Shown: positions 36,011 through 45,120 of the stretch, piece after piece
Layout of the letters: every line of letters starts with the position of its first letter
Position numbering within the stretch: the first letter of the stretch is position 1
NCBI GenBank assembly: GCA_964574815.1
Contig: CAZNPL010000017.1
Coordinates: forward strand, 1-64,000
Source: CAZNPL01 sp964574815
GTDB lineage: Bacteria; Planctomycetota; Phycisphaerae; UBA1845
Direction: 5' to 3'
Length of the DNA stretch: 64,000 nt
Made by a program: the position numbers and the translations under genes
The notes under the pieces: generated by a model
What the model was told of the DNA's origin: nothing
Seen by the model: the letters and a program-made list of their open reading frames with translations, nothing else
The model's database searches: none

Positions 36011-36877
36011 TCATGCGGCCCCGAACGAGGCTTTGAGTCGCTCGGCGGGGTGTGTGAACGTACCGCCGGCTGTGCGCGCCCGGGGGTCGGCACTGATCAG
36101 CGGTTGTATTTCGGCGTCCGCGTAATCGAGACCGCGCTCGCGCAGCATGCACTGATAGGCCGGCCGGGGATCGGGGTAGGCGTCGGGTTCCGGCAGGCGC
36201 CACTTGGCGAAGAGTTTGCGGTTGTCGTCATCGCCGGCTCTCAAGTCTGCGATCTTCCGGTCGTCGTGGTACTCCTCGTGTTGAACGAGTGCCCGGCGGC
36301 AGCCGATCACCTTCAATCCCGCTTCGAGCTGCACCTTCAGCGACAGGTCGGGGTCGAACCCGAAAAAGTAATAGCGTTCGTCGGCATAACCGACCTGAGC
36401 CAACAAGGAGTTGCGGAGAAGCCCGAAGTTCGCATATGGGTAGCCGCGCACGTTGTACATCGAGTAGATGCGGCCTTGGTACAGAACCGAGTCGAGCACG
36501 TTACGCCGGCGATCCCAGTCGTGATAGAAGGCCACCATTCCGACGTCGTCATGTTCGTGCAGCACGTCGAGGGCGGCCTCCACGCTTCCCGGCACAGGGA
36601 ATGCGTCGTCGTTCAACCACATGACGAACTCGCCGCGCGCCGCCCTGAAGCCCTTGTTGAACGCCCGCACAGCTCCTTCCCGTTCGCGTTCGAGAACGAC
36701 GTGCAGACGGCCGTCGGCGGCCAGGAACTCCCGTGTGCCGTCCGTTGACCCGCCGTCCACAATGACGATTTCGTGCGGCAGCGAGACGTTCGCCCTTACA
36801 CGGGCCACCGTCTGCGTCAGACGCGAAATTCGGTTGTAAGTCGGAATGACGATGCTCAGCTTGAGGTCGTGCGTCAT
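36011..36877 (-). CDS. Family 2 glycosyltransferase
   Basis: The 288-residue GT-A enzyme has S-I-V-I-P-T-Y-N-R at its start, V-D-G-G-S-T-D-G-T, A-F-N-K-G-F-R-A-A-R-G-E and the metal-binding W-L-N-D-D-A. It transfers a sugar from a nucleotide donor onto a surface glycan or glycoprotein. It has no membrane helix, so it is cytosolic. The ATG at 36877 places the motif eight residues from the N-terminus; the 41 open codons upstream look non-coding. The 222 bases between it and the exporter operon contain no feature. It may share its pathway with the transferases at 39.7-42.1 kb. Confidence 0.87.
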   Translation of the reverse strand: MTHDLKLSIVIPTYNRISRLTQTVARVRANVSLPHEIVIVDGGSTDGTREFLAADGRLHVVLEREREGAVRAFNKGFRAARGEFVMWLNDDAFPVPGSVEAALDVLHEHDDVGMVAFYHDWDRRRNVLDSVLYQGRIYSMYNVRGYPYANFGLLRNSLLAQVGYADERYYFFGFDPDLSLKVQLEAGLKVIGCRRALVQHEEYHDDRKIADLRAGDDDNRKLFAKWRLPEPDAYPDPRPAYQCMLRERGLDYADAEIQPLISADPRARTAGGTFTHPAERLKASFGAA

Positions 36878-37105
36878 AAGCGGGCTTTCACAAGGTCCTG
36901 GCGAGATTTCCAAACACGCACGGTTCGACCGTCTGCAAGGATCGGACCGCCCGAAAAAGCACAGGCCGATACGATCCGCGCCAACCCCCGGTCGCGACAA
37001 CTTTGTACGGACCCTTACCGTGACTATCGGCGGGGAAGGGCGACGATCTTCCGCGATTGATGTACAATTCGGTGGCGGCGGAGTCGAACGGAGTCCTGGA
37101 GAACG

Positions 37106-38125
37106 GTGCCATACGCCTTAATTGTGACACTTTTGACCCTCGTGCTCGGACAACAGGCGTCCGGGGCGGGCGATGATAGTGCAGCTGCACCAACCCCGGA
37201 AAGCCAGTTTGAAGGCATTTGGCTGACGCCGGGCATGGTCGATCGGCTGCTTGACCGATGGGTCGAGAGTGCGGGCCGGCAGTTTGAGCTGACCGAGAGT
37301 CAGACCGATCAATTCGCCGCGCAGCTCAGGGGGCGGTGGCCGGCGTTTCTTAAAGAACACCGGCCGTTGCTTCAGCCCCTCATCAATGAGTATCTCGACG
37401 CCCGGCTCGCGGGTGAGCCGCCCGAGGCGGATCACGTTCAACGATGGGCCACCCGCGCCGAACCCGTATTTGAAGCGTTCCGCAGGAACATTCGCGGCAC
37501 GTATGACGAGCTCTCGGAGTTGATGACTCCCGCCCAGCAATCCAGGCTCAGCCTCGAAAACATCAAGATCAACACGAGACTTCATCGCTTTGAGAGCCGC
37601 TTGGAGATGTGGCAACAGGGCCGCTTCGAGGAGTCCGACTGGTGGGAGCCGGGTGCGAGTGCGGAGCAGTCCCCGCTCGGAGACCGCCATGCGGATGCAT
37701 CCGCCGTCGAAGAGCGTTCATCGGCGGCGGAATCGAAGATTGGGGAGGAGCTGGAACGCTGGGATGGCTTCGTCTCCGCGTTCATCCGGAAGTACCGGCT
37801 CGACGACAGGCAGAGCGAGGCCGCCTTTTCCATCCTGCGCGAATGCAAGCAACGGGTGCGGCGTTACGTCGAGCGGTACCGCGCGCGGTTGGAGCATCTG
37901 GAAAAGCTCCTGTCGCAAAGCGACGAGACGACGGAGGAGTTGCGCCAGGAGGCCTTCACAATGTACGCCCCAATTGACGCGATCTTCGTGGATCTCAAGA
38001 CGCGCATCGAGCAGATTCCGACCCGCGCGCAGAAGGAAGCGGTGCAGGCACGAGAAGCCGCGGCGTCCCGGAACGCCCCGGACGATGATGCTTCTCCGGA
38101 ACCGCCCGCATCGCGGCCGCGGTAG
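37106..38125 (+). CDS. Exported helical protein of unknown function
   Basis: The 339-residue protein starts at GTG 37106 with GGAG five bases upstream. A short signal peptide (L-I-V-T-L-L-T-L-V-L-G) is followed by an almost wholly helical, charged body with long amphipathic stretches such as L-E-H-L-E-K-L-L-S-Q-S-D-E-T-T-E-E-L. L-T-P-A-Q-Q-S-R-L is reminiscent of Spy/CpxP-like LTxxQ motifs. No enzyme motif is visible. The type is common in planctomycetes; a periplasmic chaperone-like role is possible but unproven. Confidence 0.65.
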   Translation: MPYALIVTLLTLVLGQQASGAGDDSAAAPTPESQFEGIWLTPGMVDRLLDRWVESAGRQFELTESQTDQFAAQLRGRWPAFLKEHRPLLQPLINEYLDARLAGEPPEADHVQRWATRAEPVFEAFRRNIRGTYDELSELMTPAQQSRLSLENIKINTRLHRFESRLEMWQQGRFEESDWWEPGASAEQSPLGDRHADASAVEERSSAAESKIGEELERWDGFVSAFIRKYRLDDRQSEAAFSILRECKQRVRRYVERYRARLEHLEKLLSQSDETTEELRQEAFTMYAPIDAIFVDLKTRIEQIPTRAQKEAVQAREAAASRNAPDDDASPEPPASRPR

Positions 38126-38172
38126 ACGGGCGTATCTCCCTCCGCCGCATTGAATCGCGACCCGGAGACGGT

Positions 38173-39303
38173 ATGATTCTTCGTCCAGGGCTCCGGGCAA
38201 AACGGCAAATAGTAATGAGCGATCGGTCGAGGCAAAAGGTGGTCGTCGCCATGAGCGGCGGCGTGGATTCGAGCGTGGCGGCGTGCCTGCTGCACGAGCA
38301 GGGGTACGACGTGGTGGGGCTGTTCATGCGCGTCGGAACGCCTGAAGCTGCCCCGCCGGTCGCGGGCACGCGCAACCGCCAGGGCTGCTGCAGCGCGGCC
38401 GACGCATCCGACGCCCGTTTCGTCGCCGGCATGCTGGACATCCCGTTTTTCGCGCTGAACTTCGAGCGCGACTTCGACGAGCTGATTGACTACTTCGCCA
38501 ACGAATACGCCGCTGCGCGAACGCCCAACCCCTGCGTCGTATGCAACCAGAAGTTCAAGTTCGGCAGAATCCTCGATTACGCGGACGCCGTCGGCGCGCA
38601 CTATGTGGCCACGGGGCATTACGCGCGAGTCGAACGAAGCAACGGGCGTCGCCGCCTGATGCGCAGTGCCGAGCCGCAAAAGGATCAGACCTACGTGCTG
38701 TTCGGGCTGCGACGTGAGCTTCTCGATCGCATCATCTTTCCGCTCGGCCACCTGACGAAAGGGCAGGTGCGTGCGGAAGCCCGGCGATTCGGTTTGCCTA
38801 ACGCCGATAAGCCCGACTCGGTCGAGATCTGCTTCGTGCCGGACCAGGACTACGCTGGTGTCGTCGAGCGGCGTCGGCCCGACGCTTTCCGCGAGGGCGA
38901 CGTCCTGGACGTCAGCGGCCGCGTGGTCGCGAAGCACAAGGGCATCCCGCGCTATACCATCGGTCAGCGGCGTGGGCTGGGGTTCGCCGCCGGCGTGCCG
39001 GTGTACGTGACACGGATCGATGCGGAGTCCAACACCGTCACAATCGGGGAACATGACCAACTGCTTCGACGCGAGTTGACCGCCGAGCAGGTCAACTTGC
39101 TCGTGCCCGACGTGGGACATCGATTTCGAGCTGAAGCGAAGATCCGCTACCTTCACCGCCCGGCGGCTGCGACCGTCGAACTGACGGCCCGCGATTCCGC
39201 CCGCGTCGTCTTCGACGAGCCGCAGGCCGCTCCGACGCCGGGGCAGGCCGTCGTCTTTTACGATCAGGATACTGTCATGGGCGGCGGCTGGATCGCATCG
39301 TAA
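38173..39303 (+). CDS. mnmA: tRNA-specific 2-thiouridylase
   Basis: This 376-residue enzyme makes 2-thiouridine at tRNA wobble position 34, acting on Glu, Gln and Lys tRNAs. The PP-loop S-G-G-V-D-S-S is near the N-terminus. The two catalytic cysteines lie in T-P-N-P-C-V-V-C and S-V-E-I-C-F-V-P-D; A-T-G-H-Y-A-R and G-Q-R-R-G-L-G are also typical. The ATG at 38173 has GGAG five bases upstream; an ATG at 38215 is possible. Sulfur would come from a cysteine desulfurase such as the one at 9.3-10.5 kb. Confidence 0.93.
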   Translation: MILRPGLRAKRQIVMSDRSRQKVVVAMSGGVDSSVAACLLHEQGYDVVGLFMRVGTPEAAPPVAGTRNRQGCCSAADASDARFVAGMLDIPFFALNFERDFDELIDYFANEYAAARTPNPCVVCNQKFKFGRILDYADAVGAHYVATGHYARVERSNGRRRLMRSAEPQKDQTYVLFGLRRELLDRIIFPLGHLTKGQVRAEARRFGLPNADKPDSVEICFVPDQDYAGVVERRRPDAFREGDVLDVSGRVVAKHKGIPRYTIGQRRGLGFAAGVPVYVTRIDAESNTVTIGEHDQLLRRELTAEQVNLLVPDVGHRFRAEAKIRYLHRPAAATVELTARDSARVVFDEPQAAPTPGQAVVFYDQDTVMGGGWIAS

Positions 39304-39366
39304 AGCAGTTCGCTCGCCGTCCGAATGTGAATGTGATCTACGGACCTACGCAAAGGAAGCCAAACA

Positions 39367-39789
39367 ATGAAACGTGCCGTTGTGTTGATGATTCTGCCGG
39401 CCGGGCTGATTCTCGCCACCCTTACGTTTTACGCCGGAGCACAGCCGCAGAAAGCCGAGACGATGTTCAAGCCGGAAGCGCCGCTGCATGACCTCATGGA
39501 GTTGAACGACGCGGTAAACGACAGCCTGCGCGTTCACCTGGGCACCAGTCCCGACTTCAAGGCCGCTGCGCACGATGCTCGCATTATGGGTGAAATCGCC
39601 AACGTTCTGCATTTTCATAAGTCGCCCGACGTTGCCGACTGGTGGCAGTGGGCGAGCGACTTTCGCGACGGGTCACGTAAGGTGGTCGCCGCCGTCGAGC
39701 AGGAAGACTTGCAGGCCGCCCGCACGGCACTAAGCGGAATGTACACGTCGTGCAAGCAGTGCCACAACAAGTACAGGGCAGAGCAGTAG
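39367..39789 (+). CDS. Exported monohaem cytochrome c (c'-like)
   Basis: The 140-residue protein has a signal peptide (cleavage near F-Y-A-G-A) and a single C-terminal haem site C129-K-Q-C-H133. The helical body and C-terminal haem motif match cytochrome c' or C-x2-C-H four-helix-bundle proteins, usually periplasmic electron carriers or NO/O2 binders. AGGAA lies ten bases before the ATG. No other respiratory gene is nearby, so its partner is unknown. The next gene may start inside its last codons. Confidence 0.8.
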   Translation: MKRAVVLMILPAGLILATLTFYAGAQPQKAETMFKPEAPLHDLMELNDAVNDSLRVHLGTSPDFKAAAHDARIMGEIANVLHFHKSPDVADWWQWASDFRDGSRKVVAAVEQEDLQAARTALSGMYTSCKQCHNKYRAEQ

Positions 39790-40724
39790 TCGAGCCGCCC
39801 GCCGACATCCTGATTCTCCACGGCGGAGCGCTGGGTGATTTCGTGCTCTGCGCACATGTCGTTGCGGGAGTGAGGGGCCGATTTCCACAAGCCCGCTTGA
39901 CTGTGGCCGCCCGGACGCCGATTGCGCGCTGGTTTGCGGGCCGAGGACCGTTTGACGAAGCTTACGACGTTGAGTCGCTTGCCCTCCATCGCATGTACTC
40001 GGGCGATGGTTTTGTACCTGAGAATAATCCTCTGACGGGTCGGGACCTGATCATCAGCTTTCTCGGTGGGTCGGCTGCTGCGATGACGCAGCGCCTCGAA
40101 CGGTCCGTCGCAGCCCGTGTTTTCGCGGTTGATCCGGGGGCGAGAGTCGGCGCCGATGGGGCGCCACGTCACATCACCGCCCAGTGGGTGGAGGATTTGC
40201 GCGCCGCGGGACTGAAGCTCCAGAGCGTGAGTGAAACGCAGCCGCTGATACGAGACGGCTGCGGGAGCGGTCGGAAGGCGACTCCTCGATCAATCCGGGC
40301 GATTTGCCACCCGGGGAGCGGGGGTCGTGAGAAGTGCGCACCGCTCGAGGGTCTCGAGGGAATCGTCCTGCACCTGATAAACCGCGGTCTGGAAGTTGCG
40401 TGGATGATTGGCCCGACCGAGCGAGACTGGTATGGCCAGCCTTACGTGGACCGGCTCGCTCGAAGCGCGCGCGTGATCGAGGAGCACGACATCTGTTCCG
40501 CCGCCGATCGGCTCCTCGGGTGCGATGTGTTCATCGGCAACGATGCGGGCACAACGCACCTGGCCGCGGCACTTGGTCTGCGCGTCGTCGCGCTGTTTCG
40601 CTCAACCGATCCGGCGGTCTGGCGTCCGCTGGGACCGCGCGTCCACGTCGTACGTCTGGACCAGTCCGGCGCCTGGATGCACCAGGCGGACAGAGAAGCG
40701 ATTCTCCAAGTCGTCAGCGGGTAG
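39750..40724 (+). CDS. Family 9 glycosyltransferase (heptosyltransferase-like)
   Basis: The 324-residue GT-B enzyme begins I-L-I-L-H-G-G-A-L-G-D-F, the family start, and carries the donor-site motif F-I-G-N-D-A-G-T-T-H-L-A-A-A-L-G followed by A-L-F-R-S-T-D-P. It should add heptose or a similar sugar to lipopolysaccharide core or another surface glycan. The GTG at 39750 overlaps the cytochrome gene by 40 bases; GTG 39759 is an alternative, and no start has a good ribosome site. Its 3' end overlaps the convergent family 4 transferase gene by 11 bases. Confidence 0.85.
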   Translation: MQAVPQQVQGRAVVEPPADILILHGGALGDFVLCAHVVAGVRGRFPQARLTVAARTPIARWFAGRGPFDEAYDVESLALHRMYSGDGFVPENNPLTGRDLIISFLGGSAAAMTQRLERSVAARVFAVDPGARVGADGAPRHITAQWVEDLRAAGLKLQSVSETQPLIRDGCGSGRKATPRSIRAICHPGSGGREKCAPLEGLEGIVLHLINRGLEVAWMIGPTERDWYGQPYVDRLARSARVIEEHDICSAADRLLGCDVFIGNDAGTTHLAAALGLRVVALFRSTDPAVWRPLGPRVHVVRLDQSGAWMHQADREAILQVVSG

Positions 40725-42123
40725 GCGCGGTTTTGCGAAGGGGCGAGCCGTCGCGGCGTGATGGCGGCGCCACGGCGTCGAGCAGAGTCGCCAGTTCGCC
40801 CGCCAGGTTCCGTCGAGTGTAGCGATGCAATCGACGCGGATCGCAATGGGATCGCAGCGCGCCTGCCTGCCACTGGCGCCACAGTTCGCTGAGGGCCGCG
40901 CACACCGAGTTCGCGTCGGGATCCGCACCGGTGCCCGCGTTGAGGGATTGCACCAACTGCTGCGTCACCGAGCTTTGCGGACCGATCATCAGAACCGGCC
41001 GATTTGCTGCGAAATACTCGAACAGCTTGCCAGAGATCGCTGTATCGGCATTGAGTTCGTCGGGATATTGCAGGAGCAATGCGTCGGCCCTGACCATCTC
41101 AGCGATGGCCTCGTGGTGCGATACGTAGCCGCGCGCCACGTGCGGCACGCCGGCATCTTCCAACTCTCGGCGAAGACCTGGTGAAACCCAGCCAACGATC
41201 CGAAGCTCGAATTGATCGCGATCATCATGCAGGGCGCGGACGAATCGCCGGATTCCCTCGATCATTTCGGGACGGACGCGCTCCCGCGTGAAACGGCCGA
41301 CGTGCGCCATAACGAACTTTCTCGTCTCGACGGCAGTGCCATCTTCGGCACGTGTATCGCGATAGATGCGCTCACGCTCAAAATCGTCCGTATCGAAACC
41401 GTTTGGAATCGTCCGAAACTTACGCTCCCCGCCGGGAACGCGTGCGGAGAGTATGCGCGTCTGCGGTTCGCTGACGCCGATCACCGCGTCCGCGTCTTCC
41501 AAGAAGCGTCGTTCGAGAAAACGGTCTGCGGCACGACGCCATAGCGGTCCGGCCGCGAACGGATACCAGCAGTCCTCCGTCCACAGATCGCGGTAGTCGC
41601 TTACCCAGGGGCGATGCGTCACTCGTTTCAGCAGCCAGCCCAGCAGATGGTTCGACGCCGGGCTGAAGGTGGAATAGATGACATCCACGTTCTCCCGCGC
41701 GATGACTCGCCTCAGTTCGTGCAGACTGGACAATGCCCAGAACACCTGAGGATCAGGGATCAACAGCGAGACGACAGCGCGTGCCGCACGATCCACACGC
41801 CACTGTACGCCGCGCCTGAAATCTCCGTTCAGTCCGAGGAAGTGTAGTGTGGCCTCGACCAGCCAGGTTATTCCGGTGGCCCAACCGCTGGCATCACCGA
41901 ATGAATGTGGGCGCACGTCCAGCCCCTCCGGGAGATCACGCAAGAGGGAATCGTCTCGCGGGAGGTCGGTCACCGGACCACAGGTCCAGACGATGGGCTT
42001 CCACCCGAAGTGCGGGAGGTACTTGGCGAACTTGGCGCTGCGCTGCACGCCCGCTCCGCCTGTCGGCGGAAAGGCGGCGCAGATCATCAGCACCCGCCGC
42101 GGTGTCGCCTCTTGTCCGGTCAC
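40714..42123 (-). CDS. Family 4 (group 1) glycosyltransferase
   Basis: This 469-residue GT-B enzyme has the N-terminal lead M-I-C-A-A-F-P-P-T-G-G-A-G-V-Q-R, the motif W-V-S-D-Y-R-D-L-W, and a C-terminal region with L-L-Q-Y-P-D ... I-S-G-K-L-F-E-Y, the family's donor-binding E-x7-E area in modified form. It probably builds a surface polysaccharide. GTG 42123 is taken as the start because the 38 open codons further upstream look non-coding; there is no strong ribosome site. Its stop lies inside the end of the opposing family 9 gene. Confidence 0.85.
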   Translation of the reverse strand: MTGQEATPRRVLMICAAFPPTGGAGVQRSAKFAKYLPHFGWKPIVWTCGPVTDLPRDDSLLRDLPEGLDVRPHSFGDASGWATGITWLVEATLHFLGLNGDFRRGVQWRVDRAARAVVSLLIPDPQVFWALSSLHELRRVIARENVDVIYSTFSPASNHLLGWLLKRVTHRPWVSDYRDLWTEDCWYPFAAGPLWRRAADRFLERRFLEDADAVIGVSEPQTRILSARVPGGERKFRTIPNGFDTDDFERERIYRDTRAEDGTAVETRKFVMAHVGRFTRERVRPEMIEGIRRFVRALHDDRDQFELRIVGWVSPGLRRELEDAGVPHVARGYVSHHEAIAEMVRADALLLQYPDELNADTAISGKLFEYFAANRPVLMIGPQSSVTQQLVQSLNAGTGADPDANSVCAALSELWRQWQAGALRSHCDPRRLHRYTRRNLAGELATLLDAVAPPSRRDGSPLRKTAPTR

Positions 42124-42332
42124 GTCCTCTCTGCCTCGAAAACCTGTGGTACAAACGTGAATGGGTGCGACTGGCGGCTTACCCGCGAGCGCCTTCGCGT
42201 CGTCAACCAGGGAATCGGGATACGTTACGGCAGCCAAGTCGCAACCCTCGAGGGACTTTCCCTCGTTGGGTTATCGGCGGGTTACGAACAAGTGGTTAAG
42301 AGTGGTAGACCCGTCGGTCCGCCAGTCTGGCG

Positions 42333-43721
42333 TCAGTCCGCCGACTGGAGATGCGTCCGGATTTTTCCCATCAGATCTTCGGCGCTCGCGGCGTCGGGGG
42401 CCTCAACGATCAGACGCATGATCGGTTCGGTGTTGGACCCCCTGACATGCACCCATTTTCGTTCAGCCGGCCAGTCGGCCCGGATGCCGTCCATATCGTT
42501 GATTTCCGCGTCCGCGAATGCTTGGCGCACCGTTGCGAGCACGTGGTTGATCCGATCCTGCTCGCAGCGCACCTTTTCCTTGATCATGGCGTATGCGGGA
42601 AGCTCGCCGACCACGTCCGACAGCGATCTCTCCTCCGCGGCCAGCAGGTCCAGCACCAGTGCCATACCCACGAGGCTGTCGCGAACATGGACGACCTTCG
42701 GATGGATCACGCCGCCGTTGCCTTCGCCCCCAATGACGCAATGGTGCGCTTTCATCCCGTCCACGACGTTGGCCTCGCCCACCGGGGTCCGATAGACAGA
42801 GCAGCCCTCGCCTGCGGCGGCGGCCACGTCGTCCACAAGTCGGGATGTGGACAGGTTAGTCGCGGCCGGTCCCCGCTTGGCTCGAAATGCTTGCCTGGCT
42901 GCAAGTGCCAGCGAATACTCCTCTCCGACGTAGCGGCCTGCCTCGTCCACGATTGCCACCCGGTCGGCATCCGGGTCTTGCGCAAACCCGATATCGGCTC
43001 CCGCGGCTCGGACTTTGTCACACAGATTGGTCAGGTTCTCCAAGATCGGTTCCGGCGGGTGTGCAAACGTCGCCGCCGGCTCGGCGTTCAAATGGTGGAC
43101 CGTGCATCCCAGTCTTTCGAGCAGCATCCGCCCGACCTTCGCGCCGGCGCCGTTGATGCTGTCCAAGACGACGGTGAAACGTCGTCTGCGGATGCGCTCG
43201 GTGTTCACAAGCTCCAGCACTGCGTCCACGTGATGGACGTGTGGGTCAAGCTTCATGGGCGACGTTCGCCGGCGAAGGGGGTCGTCGTGATAATCGCCTT
43301 GATCGAAAATGCGGAAGATTGCCTCGGCTTCGGCTTTCGCGGGCGCACGGCCTTCGCGTGTCAGGAACTTGACGCCGTTCCACTGGGCCGGGTTGTGGCT
43401 GGCAGTAATCACTACACCGCCGGCCGCTCCCGCCGCCCGGGCTGTCAGGGCCACCCCGGGGGTCGTCACGATGCCGAGGTCCAGCACTTCGACACCGCAT
43501 GCGCGGGCACCGTCGGCGAATGCGGCGAGCAGTTCCTCACCGCCCGCTCGACCGTCCCGGCCACTGACCACGACCTGCCAGCCGCCGGGCCCGGTTCGCA
43601 CCAGATGCGTGGCGTAGGCTTTTCCCAGGCGGCGCACGACGTCGGCATTCAACGTTACTTCTTCGGGTCGATCGCCGCGGGCGATCCCCCGAACTCCCGA
43701 GACGCTTTTGATCAGACTCAT
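42333..43721 (-). CDS. Phosphoglucosamine mutase (phosphohexomutase family)
   Basis: The 462-residue enzyme belongs to the alpha-D-phosphohexomutases. The catalytic phosphoserine is in T-A-S-H-N-P-A-Q-W-N-G (about residue 104), the Mg loop is D-P-D-A-D-R-V-A, the sugar loop is G-E-G-N-G-G-V, and the phosphate-binding end is R-G-S-N-T-E-P-I-M-R. It interconverts hexose-6- and hexose-1-phosphates; GlmM activity (glucosamine phosphate, for UDP-GlcNAc) is the best guess, phosphomannomutase the alternative. It adjoins the glycosyltransferases, supporting a role in sugar-nucleotide supply. Confidence 0.85.
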   Translation of the reverse strand: MSLIKSVSGVRGIARGDRPEEVTLNADVVRRLGKAYATHLVRTGPGGWQVVVSGRDGRAGGEELLAAFADGARACGVEVLDLGIVTTPGVALTARAAGAAGGVVITASHNPAQWNGVKFLTREGRAPAKAEAEAIFRIFDQGDYHDDPLRRRTSPMKLDPHVHHVDAVLELVNTERIRRRRFTVVLDSINGAGAKVGRMLLERLGCTVHHLNAEPAATFAHPPEPILENLTNLCDKVRAAGADIGFAQDPDADRVAIVDEAGRYVGEEYSLALAARQAFRAKRGPAATNLSTSRLVDDVAAAAGEGCSVYRTPVGEANVVDGMKAHHCVIGGEGNGGVIHPKVVHVRDSLVGMALVLDLLAAEERSLSDVVGELPAYAMIKEKVRCEQDRINHVLATVRQAFADAEINDMDGIRADWPAERKWVHVRGSNTEPIMRLIVEAPDAASAEDLMGKIRTHLQSAD

Positions 43722-43807
43722 GCCCGCTCCTTCCGGCGACGTCGTTCCGTGGCCCGCTCCCGGTGGAATCCGACTGGGGAGGCGAAGCCGTACTGTGACG
43801 GTTTTGC

Positions 43808-44275
43808 TTATCTGCGCCGCGTGGCTCGATCCATCTCCCGCTGCGCCTCGCGCTTGCGGATATCCTCCCGTTTGTCGTGCTGCGCCTTGCCTCGCGCCAG
43901 AGCCAGCGTCACCTTGGCGATCCCGCGATCATTGAAATACAGCTCGACCGGTACGAGCGTCAGGCCGCGAAGCCTCAACTTTGGCTCTAGTTTTGCAATC
44001 TGTGATTTATGAAGCAGCAGTTTCCGCCGCCGGAGCGGGTCATGATTGTGGATGTTACCGTGCTCGTACGGCGGAATATGAAAGCCACAGAGCCAGATTT
44101 CGCCGTCCTGCAATCTGGCGTAGGCCTCCTCCAGTGTGCCTTGACCCGTGCGGAGGCTCTTGACCTCAGTCCCGGTCAAGGCGATCCCGCATTCGAGCTT
44201 CTCGATCAGCTCGTAGCGAAATCGCGCCCTGCGGTTTCGGATGCGGGGAGTCTCTTTTCGGGGCTTGGAGGGCAT
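43808..44275 (-). CDS. smpB: SsrA-binding protein SmpB
   Basis: The 155-residue RNA-binding protein delivers tmRNA to stalled ribosomes. Typical features are R-N-R-R-A-R-F-R-Y near the start, G-I-A-L-T-G-T-E-V-K-S-L-R, P-Y-E-H-G-N, R-R-R-K-L-L-L-H, and a Lys/Arg-rich tail (A-R-G-K-A-Q-H-D-K-R). The length matches the family. No tmRNA gene is visible beside it. It diverges from the second sigma-factor operon. Confidence 0.95.
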   Translation of the reverse strand: MPSKPRKETPRIRNRRARFRYELIEKLECGIALTGTEVKSLRTGQGTLEEAYARLQDGEIWLCGFHIPPYEHGNIHNHDPLRRRKLLLHKSQIAKLEPKLRLRGLTLVPVELYFNDRGIAKVTLALARGKAQHDKREDIRKREAQREMDRATRRR

Positions 44276-44385
44276 AGATTATTGACGACGCTTGTTTTAT
44301 TCGATAAACACCGATATCGGGCGATGTGCCCAAGGGTGGTGCGTGACAAGTCTACGCGGACCTTGAAAGTTTGCAACGCGGGGTA

Positions 44386-44413
44386 TTCGATACTGTTAGA
44401 ACGAGCTTATAAT
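44386..44413 (+). promoter_or_regulatory. Candidate promoter of the second sigma-factor operon
   Basis: TTCGAT (44386-44391) and a perfect TATAAT (44408-44413) are 16 bases apart, 20 bases before the ATG. GGAGGG lies between the promoter and the start codon. The -35 match is weak. Confidence 0.5.
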
Positions 44414-44433
44414 GCACCTGGAGGGCTTCCACC

Positions 44434-45057
44434 ATGCCGAACCGGCCAGAGGCAAAAGCCCAGGAGCGGCGCGACGAGAAGCGCCTGGTAACCCGCGCTC
44501 GCCGCGGCGACAGGGAGGCTCTGTGCGAGCTTGTTGATCTGCATAAGGACCGGCTCTTCGCTTTCGTTCGGCGTATGATCCGCAACCACCACGATGCCGA
44601 AGAGGTGGTGCAGGACACGTTTCTCAAGGCTTTCGCGTCACTCGATTCATTCTCCACCGAGTACCGCTTCAGCACCTGGCTGTTTACCATCGGCTACCGT
44701 CTCTGCCTGAATGCCCTTCGTCGAAAGCAGTCTCTCACTGGCGAGATCGACTTCGGGACAGTGGCCGACCCGGCCCCCGGCGGCGAACGACTCTCCGCTG
44801 AGAGTGATGAAGCCAAGCACCTTCGGCTGGTGGTCTGGAGTGCGGTGGACCGCCTCAGCGCCCCCCAGCGGGCGACGGTGATCCTGTTCTACCGAAACGG
44901 GCAAAGTTGCCAGGAGATCGCACAAATATTGGAACTTCCGGTGGCCACCGTGAAAAGCCATCTGCACCGTGCCCGAGCGCGGCTTAAGGACTACCTGGAG
45001 CCACTGGTCACCGACGAAACGTCCAAACTTCGCATCCTCGCCGGCTTGGCCGGGTAA
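44434..45057 (+). CDS. ECF-type RNA polymerase sigma factor (second pair)
   Basis: The 207-residue sigma factor has region 2 (D-A-E-E-V-V-Q-D-T-F-L-K-A-F, then F-S-T-W-L-F-T-I-G-Y-R-L-C-L-N) and region 4 (S-A-P-Q-R-A-T-V-I-L-F-Y ... V-A-T-V-K-S-H-L-H-R-A-R-A-R-L). GGAGGG precedes the ATG by about eight bases. An anti-sigma gene follows after 63 bases and then a PDZ protein gene, an arrangement typical of envelope-stress control. It differs clearly in sequence from the sigma factor at 20.9 kb. Confidence 0.93.
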   Translation: MPNRPEAKAQERRDEKRLVTRARRGDREALCELVDLHKDRLFAFVRRMIRNHHDAEEVVQDTFLKAFASLDSFSTEYRFSTWLFTIGYRLCLNALRRKQSLTGEIDFGTVADPAPGGERLSAESDEAKHLRLVVWSAVDRLSAPQRATVILFYRNGQSCQEIAQILELPVATVKSHLHRARARLKDYLEPLVTDETSKLRILAGLAG

Positions 45058-45120
45058 AACTCGGATGGAAGGCGCGGCTGGCGGACAGGTGTCCGGAGGC
45101 TGCCCTATCGGTGAGGCGAA

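Noticed and set aside
44276..44433. tmRNA gene beside smpB
   Set aside because: No tRNA-Ala-like ends or tag reading frame are visible in the gap.
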